Shown one piece after another: positions 43,996-56,649 of a DNA stretch of 64,000 nucleotides. Position 1 is the stretch's first letter; the number at the start of each line of letters is the position of its first letter. Made by a program: the position numbers and the translations under genes. Source of the DNA: Isochrysis galbana. Its lineage: Eukaryota; Haptophyta; Isochrysidales; Isochrysidaceae. The notes beneath the pieces are model-generated. The model was not told the DNA's origin, did no database searches, and worked only from the letters and a program-made list of their open reading frames with translations. The stretch is taken from assembly GCA_018136815.1 (NCBI GenBank), contig CM030942.1, positions 1,489,797 through 1,553,796 of the forward strand, read 5' to 3'.

Positions 43996-45196
43996 TTGGG
44001 TGTCTGGACGGGGAACGAACGGCGAACGAAGGGCTGTGGGGCGGCGAGGCGCTCCTAGCGGCCCTAGTGTGTTGGGTTTTAAGAGATTGTTAGACCTACA
44101 AAGAACTCTTCCCTCAGGGAGGGAGCCTAGGCTGCTAGAGTGCAGCGACGCAGCGAACAACGACGGACAAAGAGCCTGAGAACAACAGGATACACCGACT
44201 CACAAACACACCGGAATCATTCACCCAAACCAAGCAAATTATCAAGCAACCGCGACCCCAAATCACCGATAACTCAAACACGTCGCGAGAGACGGAGAGA
44301 GAGAGCGAGAGAGAGAGAGAGACTCCGCAGCGACGGCCGGAGCGTGTCTCCGTTGTAACTTCCCACGTAGCGGAGAGTCCGAAGGGGAGCGTCCTGTCGC
44401 GCGACCACGGCGATCACTTTGGATACAGATCGCAACGAGATGTCTTCACGACAGAGGAAATCTTGCCGTTGAGCGTGAACCTTCTAGACGCTTCTAACGA
44501 ACAACCCTGAGTAGCAACCAAGGGGAAGGAACACCAAAGGGGCCAAGGCTTGCATGTAACTTGCATCAAGGGGAAAGATTCCCTCACCTAGGAAGCGAAC
44601 CTACACCGGTCTCCAAGGGGAGATGGCAAATTAAACCTCAAATCTCGAGCGGCTAGAGCAACCGACTCGCTCGCCAAAACCTTGACCGAGAAGAAAGAAG
44701 CAAGGACCTACAAGCCAAGGGTAGCGGACCTAGGGAATGTGAGAGGAAATTTCCGAACGCCAACGCCAAACGCCGAACGCGGGAAGGCAACGAAACCCTA
44801 ACCAGGCCAAGCAGAACCTACGAAGAACAGGCCTGGACGACAACGACAACGAAAGTGAAAGTGAGCAAGTCCCAAGCAAGAACCGGAACTCAACAAGAAA
44901 CAACAAGCCTTGCAAGAAGCTAAACAAGCCTTCACAAGGTAACTCGAGAGCCTGAGACAAGCGCGCAGCGAGCAACAGGCGACCTGGCTCCTTTGGGTCA
45001 AGATTACCCGAAAGGAGGAAACCTGGAATCTAGACCTGACAAACAGGCTAGAAGGAACGAAACGAGAACTCGAATTCTAGATCGCTAGGGACGAACCCTA
45101 CCAACCTAGAAGTACCTGAGCTTCACCGTGTGGCCGCACGGCGAAGGACCTGGAAATAAGAGCCTGGAAATCGCATCATCTAGGATGAATGCGACA
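43861..45196 (-). repeat. 5' LTR of the gypsy element
   Basis: A 1336-bp LTR reads TGTCGCATTCATCC ... CTCGACTCGACA on the minus strand. It contains a (GA)n stretch near 44292-44322 and the first 45 codons of gag. The sequence directly following it (AGCACGAAATCGAAGC on the minus strand) is not a TGG-type tRNA primer-binding site. Confidence 0.93.
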
Positions 45197-45774
45197 CTCC
45201 ATCTCCCTCCTTCACCTCCACCCCAGCCCCGGCCTTGGCCTTGTGCACAACTTGTGACTTGCGGCTACTCCTACTCCCCTTCCTAGATTCTAGATGGGAA
45301 ATACGTACTTACCGTATTTATTTGGTATTTGTATGTGTAGGCCGGTCACTCACGCTCACGCTTTCTAACCACTATTTTCTATTTTCCACCCCTCCTGGCT
45401 CCTGGGTGTCCGCCAATGACAAGGATTCCTCAGGGACCCCCTTACCTGCCCCCCCCATATTACCCCCCCCCCTCCGCGAACCCCCTCTTTCTACTCTCTA
45501 CGCCACGAAAATCCATTGCATCAGTGAGTGACTCCCCCGCCCGCCTTCGCCTTGTCCGGCCCATGGAAGTCTGTCTTTATTTTGGGAGAAAAGGAGGATC
45601 GCACGCGTGGGTCGTGGGTGAATCAAAGCAGTGAATGTCGGGCGAATCCCCATAACACATAACAAACGCGGAGGTTCCGCGTCGGCCGGTCGCCGGCTAT
45701 CGGCCTCGCAATGGCTGCCAGCTGCCAGCTGGTGAGGAGTGAGGAGCCCAAGCTCCCAAGCTCAGGCGCCTCAT
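45197..45774. other. Flank between two gypsy elements
   Basis: C-rich, CT-rich sequence with no recognised gene. It separates the 5' LTR of the intact minus-strand element from the degraded plus-strand one. Confidence 0.4.
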
Positions 45775-46548
45775 TGTCGCATTCATCGTAGATGATTCGA
45801 TTTCCAGGCTCTTGCTTTTACTTATCTCCAGGTCCTTCGCCGTGCGGCCACACGGTGAAGCTCAGGCACATCTAGGTTGGTTGGTAGGGTTCGTCCCTGC
45901 CGAAGACGTCATGTGTCATGTTCATTCATGTACTACTGCAGCGCCAGCACATGCTCGTGTCGGTGTCGCATTCGCGAATCGACGCTCGTTAGTTAGGCTT
46001 CTTTCTTCTCTTCGTTCGGTATTTAAGGTCGTTTGCCTTCCTTTGGTACCCCTCGTTTCCAAATACGCGATGTGTCGGTACAAAAAAAATCTTATTGTAT
46101 TTGAGCAAAGGCACCCACCTCACAGTGCTCAACCATGTCTATAACTATAAATGGAATAGCGGCTGATGATGTAGTACTCAAGCGATTGAAATGGATAACA
46201 ACAAAGATGGACGATAACTTTAAAAAATTCATCTTACCTCTCTTTCCGCCTGTTGCGGTCGGGGGGAGAGCCGCCCTTTAGGCTTCCCAAAGAGAGGCCC
46301 TCTCTCTTTACTTTCCCGCCTTCGCGTGTTTTGGTTTCTCCCTTCGGGTTGCATCCTCTCCGTCCGATTGGGATCCTCCGATCCCGATCTCCCTCTCTTT
46401 CCCCCGTGCCCCCGTGTGTTAGGATAGGGGTGATCGCTCTCGATCCCCCTCCCTTGTTTTCTCATGTGTGCGCCCCCTTTCTTTCCTTGCGCGCGCCCCG
46501 TGTGTTTCCCGCGCTTTCTCTTGTCCCAGAGTTCCGAGAGTCGCGCCC

Positions 46549-47568
46549 ATGGCCGCACTCCCTGGGGCTCTGGGCGAGCTCTCTCGACCACCGTCGCCCC
46601 AGGCTCGTGTGAGCGGTGTCCCTGCCGGTGCCATGCCTCCCTCCAGCCCCAGTGCTCCCCGTGCTCAGCCCTCCGTGAGCACGGCCGCCCCTGGAGAGCC
46701 CCATTCCTCGTCTCAACAATCTTTAGAGTCCCAATCCACATCCACAGCCACAGCCACTCCACTCCGCCAGTCACATGGTAGCGGAGGCGTGCCCGCCTCA
46801 CTGCCCGCCCCAGCCACACTGCCTCACCTCCTGTCCTCGCCTCGCCCGCGGCTCCGCCATCTCACCAGCCGCTATCGCCCCACTCCGCACTTCCACCCCT
46901 GGCCCACCAGTTTCACATTGCCAATCCATGGAACTCACCCACCCCATGGCACTCGCCACCGCCCCACCCTCACTCACCGGCCACCACACCCTACCCAGCC
47001 ACTCCACTCCGCCAGTCACACCGCCATATGGCACTTCTAAATCTGCCATGCAGGTTATGGCGGAAGCATTGGACAGCATCAGTCCGCCACACCGCCGGTT
47101 GGGGTCAACCCGGGGGGGAGCAACAACTCCCTGAGGAGTCTGCTTGAGTCGAACCCAAATTTGTGGGCGTACACTTTCGAATGTAAGTCCTTATTCAGTT
47201 CATTCGATTTCAAGCACAATACGAACATTGAAGACACCTTACATGCCATTTGCGAGGCTGATGAATCATTCACACTGGTTTATATGATACACACTCTCTT
47301 GAGCAATAAATTCACTGTGAAAACAATCATCGATATGAGTCGTGATGATCTGCTTCGTACAATGAAAACTTATGTCAATTCGGAATTAACTCCCCACCTC
47401 CAAGAATTGCTAGAAGGTGTCGATTCGGGTTCAGCTCCCCAAGTAAAGATTGAAAACAAAAGGCCGCTTATCGGTTCGGGTTCAGCTCCCGTAAAGATTG
47501 AACCCACAAGGCCCAGCAACATCAAATACAAAAAAGCTCGGTCCCAGGACACCGGGTCGAGCTCATGA
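46549..47568 (+). pseudogene. Degraded gag-like ORF
   Basis: The ATG at 46549 (GCGCCCATGG context) opens a Pro/Ser/Ala-rich frame (MAALPGALGELSRPPSP) resembling gag N-termini. A shift of frame before ~47100 is needed to continue into NPGGSNNSLRSLLESNPNLW, then FSSFDFKHNTNIEDTLHAIC and a Lys-rich tail ending at 47568. The second half has different, AT-richer codon use. Part of the deleted gypsy element; function lost. Confidence 0.45.
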
Positions 47569-47694
47569 GGGCGCTCCTGCTGAGCGAGTCCACTGCCCCC
47601 CCTCGATGAAAAGAAAACGCACGCACTTCCAGCGGCCTCCTCGTCACGCATGACGTGGCCGCCGCGCAGCCGCCAGGGTCGACGAAGGATGCAC

Positions 47695-48035
47695 ACATAC
47701 CTCCGTGCCTACCATGACCACCTTGGTCACCCAGGTGCGACAAGGATGTCTACTCTACTTCGTACTCGAGTGTACTGGCCTGGCTTGTCCGCCTCTGTAT
47801 CGGAATACGTTCGAGAGTGCCACGAGTGCACTCTTGGCAAACCGTTACCGCGACCGCTCGCCCATCCATCCGGTCTTTCTATCGGATCCCATCCTTTCGA
47901 CGTCGTCTATTGCGATATTCTTTCGATGGCTCCCACTCACGATTTCGTATCCGGCCGCTCCGGTTTTGATAAGTTGATTGTTTTCGTTGATTCTCTCTCT
48001 CGTTGGATTGAAGCTGAGCCTTGCAACGGTAACCC
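47695..48035 (+). pseudogene. Gypsy integrase fragment
   Basis: The frame encodes YHDHLGHPGATRMSTLLRTR, VYWPGLSASVSEYVRECHEC, FDVVYCDILSMAPTHDF and DSLSRWIEAEPCNGNPSS. It is homologous to the HHCC and first catalytic Asp region of the intact element's integrase, then stops. The second Asp, the Glu and the chromodomain are missing. Confidence 0.88.
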
Positions 48036-49182
48036 CTCCTCTCTCTCTCCGTCCGCCTCTCCTCGGCCGACGGCAGGAAGATTCGTTAGAGGTGGGGACA
48101 GTAAAAATCGGGTTCTCATGATCGCTTTTTTATAGCAAAAAAAATGCATGGATGACCTCCATATGCCCTAACTAGACGACCCTCCGAGTCTCAGCTCCCT
48201 ATTCTTTCGCGCGCGCGCGCGCCGACGTGATAAAATTCCAATTTTTTTGGCCCGGCGGTGTCGACGGCCCACGTAACCACTTTAACGACCGCTCGGAAGC
48301 TGTAATTGGTCGCCCGGCCGCATTTTTTTGCCTGGTTGGGCATTATCAGTCGTGGTAAGAATGATATACTAGATGGATACCTGTGACTCGATCGTTTATC
48401 CACATATTATTGTACGTATGTGCCCTATACTACAGACGAACACAGCGGGCAATTGGACACAGCCGCACAAAAATGGTTGATGAGGATGTCACACGGATGA
48501 AACAACGCAAGCTTCGGTACCCCCCGCCCGCCACAAGCATATCAGAGCCGACTGTGCCGAGTCTACAACATAGCTCGACGCATCGCGCGTTCTGAGGCCA
48601 GAATTCAGCACGCATCATGGGCACTCGTGAGCGCCAACAGGAGCCACTCCTCCAGGTAGCCAGGGAGGCCCTCGGCGCGCGCTCGCGGCGCATTTCACGG
48701 CGTCCGAGCAACCATTCGACCTGAGCGCGACTGACTAGCCCCGAGCTGCCCTCTCAGGGAGGCTACATGCCCCACAGCAGTACCATCCGCGCTCACGTTG
48801 GCCTCCCCAACAGAGCGCTGGGCACTCTGGGGTCCCCAGGCGAACGCGATCGTGACAGATGACAGCAGGATCTGCCCAGGCGCTTCTGGCAGACCCTTGC
48901 CGCTCCAGTCATACCCATCCGACCTTGTTGGGAGGCCTCCCAGTCGAGCAAGCGCTTCAAGTAGAGGGGCCAGCCCTCTACTTCGCCCATTCCGCGAGGC
49001 TGAGCCGATCGACGACCAATGTTTTTGAAGGCCCTCGAAACGGACAGACTGAAAATGAGTACGTGAATGTCGTTCTCAATACGTAATAGTGCTCGTTTTG
49101 TTTTCCCCACTTACTATCATTACAATTATTTTATTTTTGTTCGTTTTTTCATGATTTTGCCATATAAACCGCAAAAAATAGG
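48036..49182. other. Intergenic, no gene recognised
   Basis: Mixed sequence with a (GC)n-type run near 48209-48222 and an AT-rich patch at 49090-49180. No frame shows a known domain. Confidence 0.4.
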
Positions 49183-50519
49183 CTAGGTTGCACTGACACA
49201 TTGATAGCCTACACTCAGCCAAATGTTATAGACCCGCCTCTTGAGCTCAGCTGAACTAAATCGCCACCCCATGTGCCTATCAGCGTTCCAATTAGCCTCT
49301 GTCAGGATCGACCACGCATAAGTCTCCTCCTCTTCAAACTCCTCGTCGGCGGGCCACCGGATGCGCACAGCCCCAGCTCCGAGCAGTTTTTTGCAGCGCG
49401 GGCTCTCCTTATCTGTCTTGCCGTTAGCGATCTGTACCACTTCACCCGTGCACCAAATGAGCGTCGATTTTCTCGCACCTGTCTCAGGGTCAACAATCCA
49501 GTAGCGCCAATTGATTTCGAGTTCAGTGCCCACCAAGTCGTCGTCGAGCTCCGGCGGCGTCGGCGGCTGCTGATCACCCGTAGCGTCTAGCTCACCTTCC
49601 TGTTCAAGAGCCCCACGCTTGTGCCGAGCCATTGCCAGCAACTCGTCGGGGCTAATTTCTTGTATCGCATCGGCCATCTTGCTAGCTTGCACCGTTGGCG
49701 TCCCGAGCTCTTTCATCGTCTTCCGCTTCATCACCGGGACGGCCGCCTGCTCGGGGAGCTCGCGGGCCCGGCGTCGCTTTGCCTCCTCGTTAAGGAGTTC
49801 CGTAACTACCTCCTTGAGGCTGGTGACAGTGCCGATGTACTCGTCTGTACTTGACGACCATTGCAACTTGAACTCAATGAAGCCCAGACCGATCACGCGC
49901 ATCTCAGCTTGCTCGCGAAGCCAATTGAGTTGCAGTTGCGTCGTCTTTGCCGCTCGACGCCCGCGGTCGCAATCCTCAGCATCAACGCGATTGGCGATTT
50001 TGGCGAGCTCGGCATTAATGGCCGTAACGGACTTGACGCCGCACTTCTTCCATCATCATCTTGTTCTGCTCCATCATCCGAGACATCAATGGAGACAAAT
50101 TTATTGCGATCAATGCGCTTGCCCGCCGTGGATGAAGGTGTCATTGAGGAGGAAGGAGCCATGGATGAGGATGCCGCGAAGGAGCTTGAGCTTGACGTCT
50201 GCGGCGTGACGTTGCTGGCACGCAGGTCTTTCAGCGCCACGGAGCGCTCCGTCTCCACGTTGTAGATACGAGAGAAGAACTTTACCATGATCATGCGCAC
50301 ATCGCCGTGTCGAGAGCTCTCACATCTCGTTGACGCGATGGTGCAAGGGCCCAGGAGGGTGTGGACCACGCGATCACCGACTCGAAAGCAGTCAACGTTG
50401 CTCGAGCCCACTACGTCGTCGTTCTCCTTGTAATCCTCTTCACCGCTGCCCACGGACACCTCGGAGTCCGTGCTCTCGGCAGGCTTGTCCTCCTCGACCT
50501 TGCTGTCGTCGTCGGTCAC
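49183..50519 (-). pseudogene. Unrecognised acidic protein, two frames
   Basis: The first part (50519 downwards, no ATG at the start) reads DDDSKVEEDKPAES, then CFRVGDRVVHTLLGPCTIAS, reminiscent of small β-barrel GDxVxH folds. Near 50040 the frame changes to SVTAINAELAKIANRVDAED, then ATG 49902 MRVIGLGFIEFKLQWSSSTD, ending with LEINWRYWIVDPETG, LIWCTGEVVQIANGKTD, GAVRIRWPADEEFEEEETYA and a stop at 49183. No normal intron joins the two parts, so this is either a frameshifted gene or one whose splicing I cannot see. The second half resembles proteins carried by algal DNA transposons, but I cannot name the family. Confidence 0.4.
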
Positions 50520-52271
50520 GCCAATCGACGTCGTCCCACTGGCGGCCGGTGGCCTCGACAGCGACGCACGCGCTGACGAGCGAGGGGAGGAGAGGGAGGG
50601 AAAGTGAATGAGGATGCGGACATGCCCGGCTGGGGTTGTGGTGGCGCTGGCGGGCTGGCGGTGCCTTGGCCTTGGGACGGGCCGCCGCGCGTGCGGGTGC
50701 GCGCGGGCTCACCTCGACGGCTCCTTGCCATCTTCTCGATGAGGGAGTGAGTGAGGCAGTGAGGGTGAGAGCCGCCACGGGCGCCGGGCGCCCCGCGACC
50801 CCCCCCCCCCCCCCCGCCCGCGCCCTCCCCCCTAGAGTTTCGCACAAGTTGCGCACATGGGCTATTTTGGGGCCCAAATTTCGCGAAAGTTTTTTGCCCA
50901 TAAAAGTGGCCCAAGTTTCGAAATGAGTTTCGCGAAACTCTGACCTGGCCCTAGCTTCGATTCCTCTCGCGGTTCCTTCGATGATTGCCTCCATCTCGTC
51001 CGTTCTTCTTCGCGATCCTCGCGGAGGGGGCACCGACGTTTAATGTTAGTTTCGTCGCGGTTTCGATGAAAGAAAGGAAGAACGAATGGCACGCGCCTCG
51101 CGTCTCGCGTCTTGTTTCGTCGCCCCTTGCTCGTCGCTTGTCTAGAAGGTCTCTCCGCACATCGCCTTCTCCCCCCGCGCGAGTTTGGATCTCTCCTCGA
51201 TCCTCCGCGTTGGCTTCAGCGGACGAGTTCCACTTTAACGATAGTTCGACCCCTTCGGTGGCGTAGTTATGCGCTCTCTTTCCGTATCTCTTCGCGCATG
51301 ACGAGCGATCGCGACTTCAGCCTTCGCCGCGCGGGGAGGGGTTTGTTTATCGTATGATTCCGGAGTGTTTACGTTAGTTTTAGGAGCCCAAGGACTTTGG
51401 TTTTTGGTTTCTTGTGAGTGATTTTTGTAGCAACTTCGTCGAGTCCCACCGTGTTCCCAAGCGAGTCCCCCCGAGTTCCCGAGTCTATACCCCGAGTCAA
51501 CGAGTCAATACAAGTCAAGCACGCGCCTGAGCCACCCCCAGTCGCCTGCCACCACCTCACACAAGCCTCCTTCCGCACTTCCGCGCCCTCCGTGCTCCGT
51601 GCGTGCGTCGTGCGTCGTGCGTCGATCACCATGCCCGTAGTCACCCCCGAGGAAAGCTCCATGAGCTCCCCACAAGAACCGCGTTCCGCGCTAGCTGCCG
51701 GCGCGCCCTCGCAGGCAATCTCCAAGAGTGAGAGCAGCCTTGCTCTGACAGAAAACGAAAACATTTTCGGGTTTGTGTATTGAAATGGCGTCGAAAATGT
51801 GCATATTCCTCATTAGATTCTGCCTAATATCTAATATACCCATTACCAGTACCAGTAGCATACCTAAGATCTCGTGATCAAACGATCAAACCTCAACCTT
51901 GACTTGGTGAATTTTCACCTTTAGAAGTTAAAAGTTAAAAGCCCTGTTTGACCGCCCTAGACATTTCCCTGGATCCTGCGTTTTGGAACGGAGGTTGTAC
52001 GTATATTTTCGACGGCCAAAAACATACTGTTTTTGCTGTTTTCCCTCAGTTTCAGTTTGGCTGGGTTTCACATGTCACATGTAGGTCCCCGACTCCCCGA
52101 CCCCCGACCCCCGCCCGACCCAGAACCAAAACGCTCGAGATCCCCCCCCCCCCCCCCCTCCCCCCCCTTTTTTATTTTTGGCTGAGACAAGTGCAGCCCA
52201 TTTGAAGTCGCCGACTCGTCTGGCGGGGGCCGACAAGGGAAAGGCTGCTCGTCCGGTTCGGCAGACTCCCC
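50520..52271. other. Intergenic, no secure gene
   Basis: 50860-50945 holds repeated TTTCGCGAAA / AAGTTTCG motifs. 51236-51260 (TTTAACGATAGTTCGACCC) and 51917-51955 (TTAGAAGTTAAAA, CTGTTTGACCGCC) together match 9420-9465, as if a copy of that repeat were split here. A poly-C run is at 52144-52168. Frames lack recognisable domains. Confidence 0.4.
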
Positions 52272-53288
52272 ATGGTGCTGCAGCCGGTGACGAACGGTGT
52301 GCGGGTGCGGCCAGATGGAGCGCCGAAGGGGCTTAAGTCTGTCGCTGTCCCCTCGCGATACGGCCAACAGAAGGCGCCTGCCGGAGGCATGCCAACGCTC
52401 AAGTCGCAGCTGGACACCGCAAAGGCAGAACTGGCTCGCAGCCAGGCAACGGAGGCCACGGCGGTTCGACAGGCAACCGAGAGTGCTGTAATGGTCCGCT
52501 TACTGCGCTCGCTCCTCAGGTCGGAGCTCGCCGTCGCCGATGCGCATATTGGGGAGGCATCAGCTGCTGCGCGCGAGTGGTGTCATCAAGCGTGCCTGCT
52601 GGGAGCCGAGCTCGAGACTGTTGCCGGTCGCGAGGCGAAACTTCGGTTGGAGTGCGAACGCAACGCAAACCTCTCGGCGTCTCTCGACGCGGCGCGCGAA
52701 TCCATTGCAGAGTTGCAGTCCAAAACTCTGCCAGAGATGGCGCGGGAGATTGAGTTGCAACGGGCCCGTGCCGACCGTGCAGAGGCACAAGCCGCTCTCT
52801 TGCGTGAACGGGTTGCGGCGCGCGACAGGATGCTTCGCGAGCAATCTGAGCATTTCGAACGGTTGAATGGTGCGCTAGGTGCGGCCGGCGGCCCGGATGG
52901 CCTCTCTGTCCTCGCTCAGGGAGCACTGGGCAGCTTTGGTGTTCTCTATGCAGAAAATGGCTTGCATGAAGACCAGCGGTTCACTGCACTCCAAGACAAG
53001 CTGGTCCGGCTATGCATGGTGACAGATACCCTGACAGATTGGGTTCCATGGTTCGTTGCTGCGCGCACTAGCGAGACGCGTCAGCTAGCCGAGCTCGCCG
53101 AGAGCGAGGCGGCAGAGGAGGCAGAGGTGGCTGCAAGAAGCTTCTGCAGAGCGCTTTCACCAGGTGCTTGGAGCGCGCGAAGGCCCCCTGCACAGTCGAG
53201 AATCGCTGGGCTTGGGATGGAGAACGCGTCACCTCATGCAGGATGGCTCGGGCATTCTCGCAGGGTAGCGGGAAGGGGCCCCAAGTAG
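52272..53288 (+). CDS. Coiled-coil protein of unknown function
   Basis: 338 aa from the ATG at 52272. Residues ~40-205 are strongly helical and heptad-rich (MPTLKSQLDTAKAELARSQ, SLDAARESIAELQSK, EIELQRARADRAEAQAALL), typical of a long coiled coil. A less charged segment (GALGSFGVLYAENG, DKLVRLCMVTDTLTDWVPWF) follows, then a short acidic helix. The last ~45 residues are Arg/Ser-rich and may be intron read-through, because CCAG|GTGCTTGG near 53160 is a good donor. The gene runs towards the 53301 gap and ends tail-to-tail with the YIP1 gene. No family recognised; a cytoskeletal or centrosomal role would be speculation. Confidence 0.55.
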   Translation: MVLQPVTNGVRVRPDGAPKGLKSVAVPSRYGQQKAPAGGMPTLKSQLDTAKAELARSQATEATAVRQATESAVMVRLLRSLLRSELAVADAHIGEASAAAREWCHQACLLGAELETVAGREAKLRLECERNANLSASLDAARESIAELQSKTLPEMAREIELQRARADRAEAQAALLRERVAARDRMLREQSEHFERLNGALGAAGGPDGLSVLAQGALGSFGVLYAENGLHEDQRFTALQDKLVRLCMVTDTLTDWVPWFVAARTSETRQLAELAESEAAEEAEVAARSFCRALSPGAWSARRPPAQSRIAGLGMENASPHAGWLGHSRRVAGRGPK

Positions 53289-53300
53289 CACACATTATCG

Positions 53301-53400
53301 NNNNNNNNNNNNNNNNNNNNNNNNNNNNNNNNNNNNNNNNNNNNNNNNNNNNNNNNNNNNNNNNNNNNNNNNNNNNNNNNNNNNNNNNNNNNNNNNNNNN
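53301..53400. other. Assembly gap (100 N)
   Basis: One hundred N interrupt exon 2 of the YIP1-like gene. The missing part of that gene needs more than 100 bp, so the true gap must be larger or the join wrong. Confidence 0.99.
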
Positions 53401-54122
53401 ACGGCCCACAATGAGAAGAGCCCGATGATGAAGACAACATAGATGTAGGAAAATTGCACTTTTCCTTTGGACACGTGGGGGAGTTGAGGATTTCGGCTGC
53501 TGACAACGGTGCGCATGAGTGCCTCCCCACTGGATGCAAACTCCTAGCATGGGCGGGCTGGGCTCCCTTGCGGGTGGGCAGCACGGACGAGCAGGCCGTC
53601 GGCGGGGCAAGACGGCGCACCTTTGAGCAGCAGCAACATTGCGAGCGCGAGGCAAAAGAGTAGCGGCCCCGCAAAGTCACAGTCGTCGATCACTTGCTGG
53701 TCCAGCTTAGTCCGGCGCGGCCAGAGTACCGCCTTTGTCTTGGAGTAGATGTGCGAGAAGTTGATGCCAAGTTCCTCTAGGATTGGCGGCTCGTCGGGCT
53801 CACCCTCGCCCAGGAGCGTCGATGAAATATTGCGTGCTCTCATACCAACGGTCGCACGCGGCGCTTCCTTCGGCGTGTCCATCAGCCCGTTGCCCATGTT
53901 CCCCCGCAGCTGCTCCGCTGGATCGTCACCTGGCTGCGGAAAGCCGCCACTTTGCCAGCCGGCAGCGGGCGCATAGTGCGGGTGCGTGGGCTGCGGCGTG
54001 TAACCCTGTGTGTAGCCCTGCTGCAACGGCGCGTATGGCTGAGCGTACACCCCGCTCGTCGCGGCGGCGGGAGGGGCGAGCGGCTGGCTGAAGCCGTAGT
54101 CATCCTCGGCAGAGCTACGCAT
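53401..54122 (-). CDS. YIP1/YIPF5-family Golgi membrane protein, 5' part only
   Basis: Exon 1 is 54122-53621 (ATG, 167 codons plus one base). A GT-AG intron follows. Exon 2 starts at 53464 and runs into the N gap at 53400. About 189 residues are visible. The N-terminal ~100 residues are Pro/Gln/Gly/Tyr-rich and cytosolic. They are followed by EPPILEELGINFSHIYSKT, the YIPF5 signature, then CDFAGPLLFCLALAMLLLLK and VQFSYIYVVFIIGLFSLWA, the first two membrane segments. YIP1 proteins are five-span Golgi/ER proteins that bind YIF1 and Rab GTPases and act in ER-Golgi traffic. Three further membrane segments (~80-100 residues) are missing. Upstream lies a 1.4-kb sense-strand pyrimidine tract. Confidence 0.88.
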
Positions 54123-54689
54123 GCTTGAGGCTGCAGCCGCGAAGGGTAGGAGTTGGGCCGAGGGACGGAGAAGGTGGGGAGTGCAGGCAGTGGGAGGAGA
54201 TGGGGTATGTGGTGGTCGTGGTGGGGAGAGGCGCCGGCGGCCCACCGGGAAGGGAGGAGTGAGAGCTAGGAGAGGCGGGGAAGGAGGCAGGGGGAGGCGA
54301 GGGGCGCGGCGCCTGCGCCGGGGGGGGAAGGGGGAGAGGGCGGGGGGCGGGGGGATCTCTGCTGGGGGCCCGGGGGGGGCGGGGGGGGGGGAGGCGGCCC
54401 GGTCGGTCTAGTAAAAGTAGGATTAAAGTCGAAGGAGCGTTTTCTTCCTCTCCCTTTACTTTATACTGCCGGAGCCTCCCAATGGCTGCTTCTTCCCGCC
54501 CCTAGGTGTTAAACCCTAGATGGGAGAAACGTATTCGCCGTTTTTCTACGAAAGCGAAAAACAGGCCGTTTTTGCCGTTTTTGCAAGCCCTTCAGTTTTT
54601 GTCTCCGTTTTTGAATGGCAACGCGAGCACTCATGCACCATGCGCTGAGCGTGAGCATATGTGGGCGCTTACGCGTGCGTGGAAAGAAA

Positions 54690-56140
<1,451 letters not shown>

Positions 56141-56649
56141 GCTTGGTGTGCCACCCAGTGCAACTGGATCAACACCAAAACGCCGGCAGCCCGCCCAGTT
56201 TTGGTGCAAAGTTGGGGCTTCTCGTCTCAACAATTGTAGCGTTTCGTGAACGGCTGTTAGTAGTGATACTCATGTACATATCGATGTCAATCGCAATCTG
56301 TGTCGATGATCATATAATGTGTAGAGAAGCACATTTTGTGGAGGGTATGAGCTGGTAGAGCTTATGGCTCCGTCACTAGTTGTGCATTCCTTGCATGAAG
56401 GGCATCAGAAAAAATATACCGGAGGGGGGCCGAATACTTTTTAGCGCTTGGTCTTCGGAGGCTTAAAATTGGCCATTTTTCGAAAATTTTGCCGGCGGAC
56501 CCCCCTTTTTTTTGCTGATCTCTCATACCAGAACCTATAGAAAGCTTATTTAGGCCTCCATTTGCCCATATGGCCGATGATTGGACAATTCAACAACTTG
56601 TGGTAGCTGCCTCTCCGTTTACGGAGCGGCACACAGGAACCGCTATCGA

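Larger units (their letters stand above)
33806..45196 (-). mobile_element. Near-intact Ty3/gypsy chromovirus with methyltransferase domain
   Basis: An 11,391-bp element is transcribed on the minus strand. The 5' LTR is 45196-43861 and the 3' LTR 35144-33806 (1336 and 1339 bp); the one indel I saw is 3 bp, near 34558 against 44608. LTR ends are TGTCG...CGACA. Internal order is gag, pol (methyltransferase-like, protease, reverse transcriptase, RNase H, integrase, chromodomain), noncoding 3' region, polypurine tract GGGGGG at 35145-35150, LTR. The protease-RT-RNaseH-integrase order and the C-terminal chromodomain place it in the Ty3/gypsy chromoviruses. Both main frames are open, suggesting recent activity. 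No exact target duplication is visible: 33801-33805 is TCCCC and 45197-45201 is CTCCA. No TGG-type primer-binding site follows the 5' LTR. Confidence 0.92.
45775..48035 (+). mobile_element. Internally deleted gypsy element
   Basis: It starts with an LTR-like TGTCGCATTCATCGTAGATG and GGTCCTTCGCCGTGCGGCC, matching the 5' part of the intact element's LTR in opposite orientation. Gag-like coding follows (46549-47568). Then comes directly an integrase fragment (47695-48035), so protease, reverse transcriptase and RNase H have been deleted. The integrase homology ends abruptly after EPCNGNPSS. The LTR end and a 3' LTR were not found. Confidence 0.7.
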
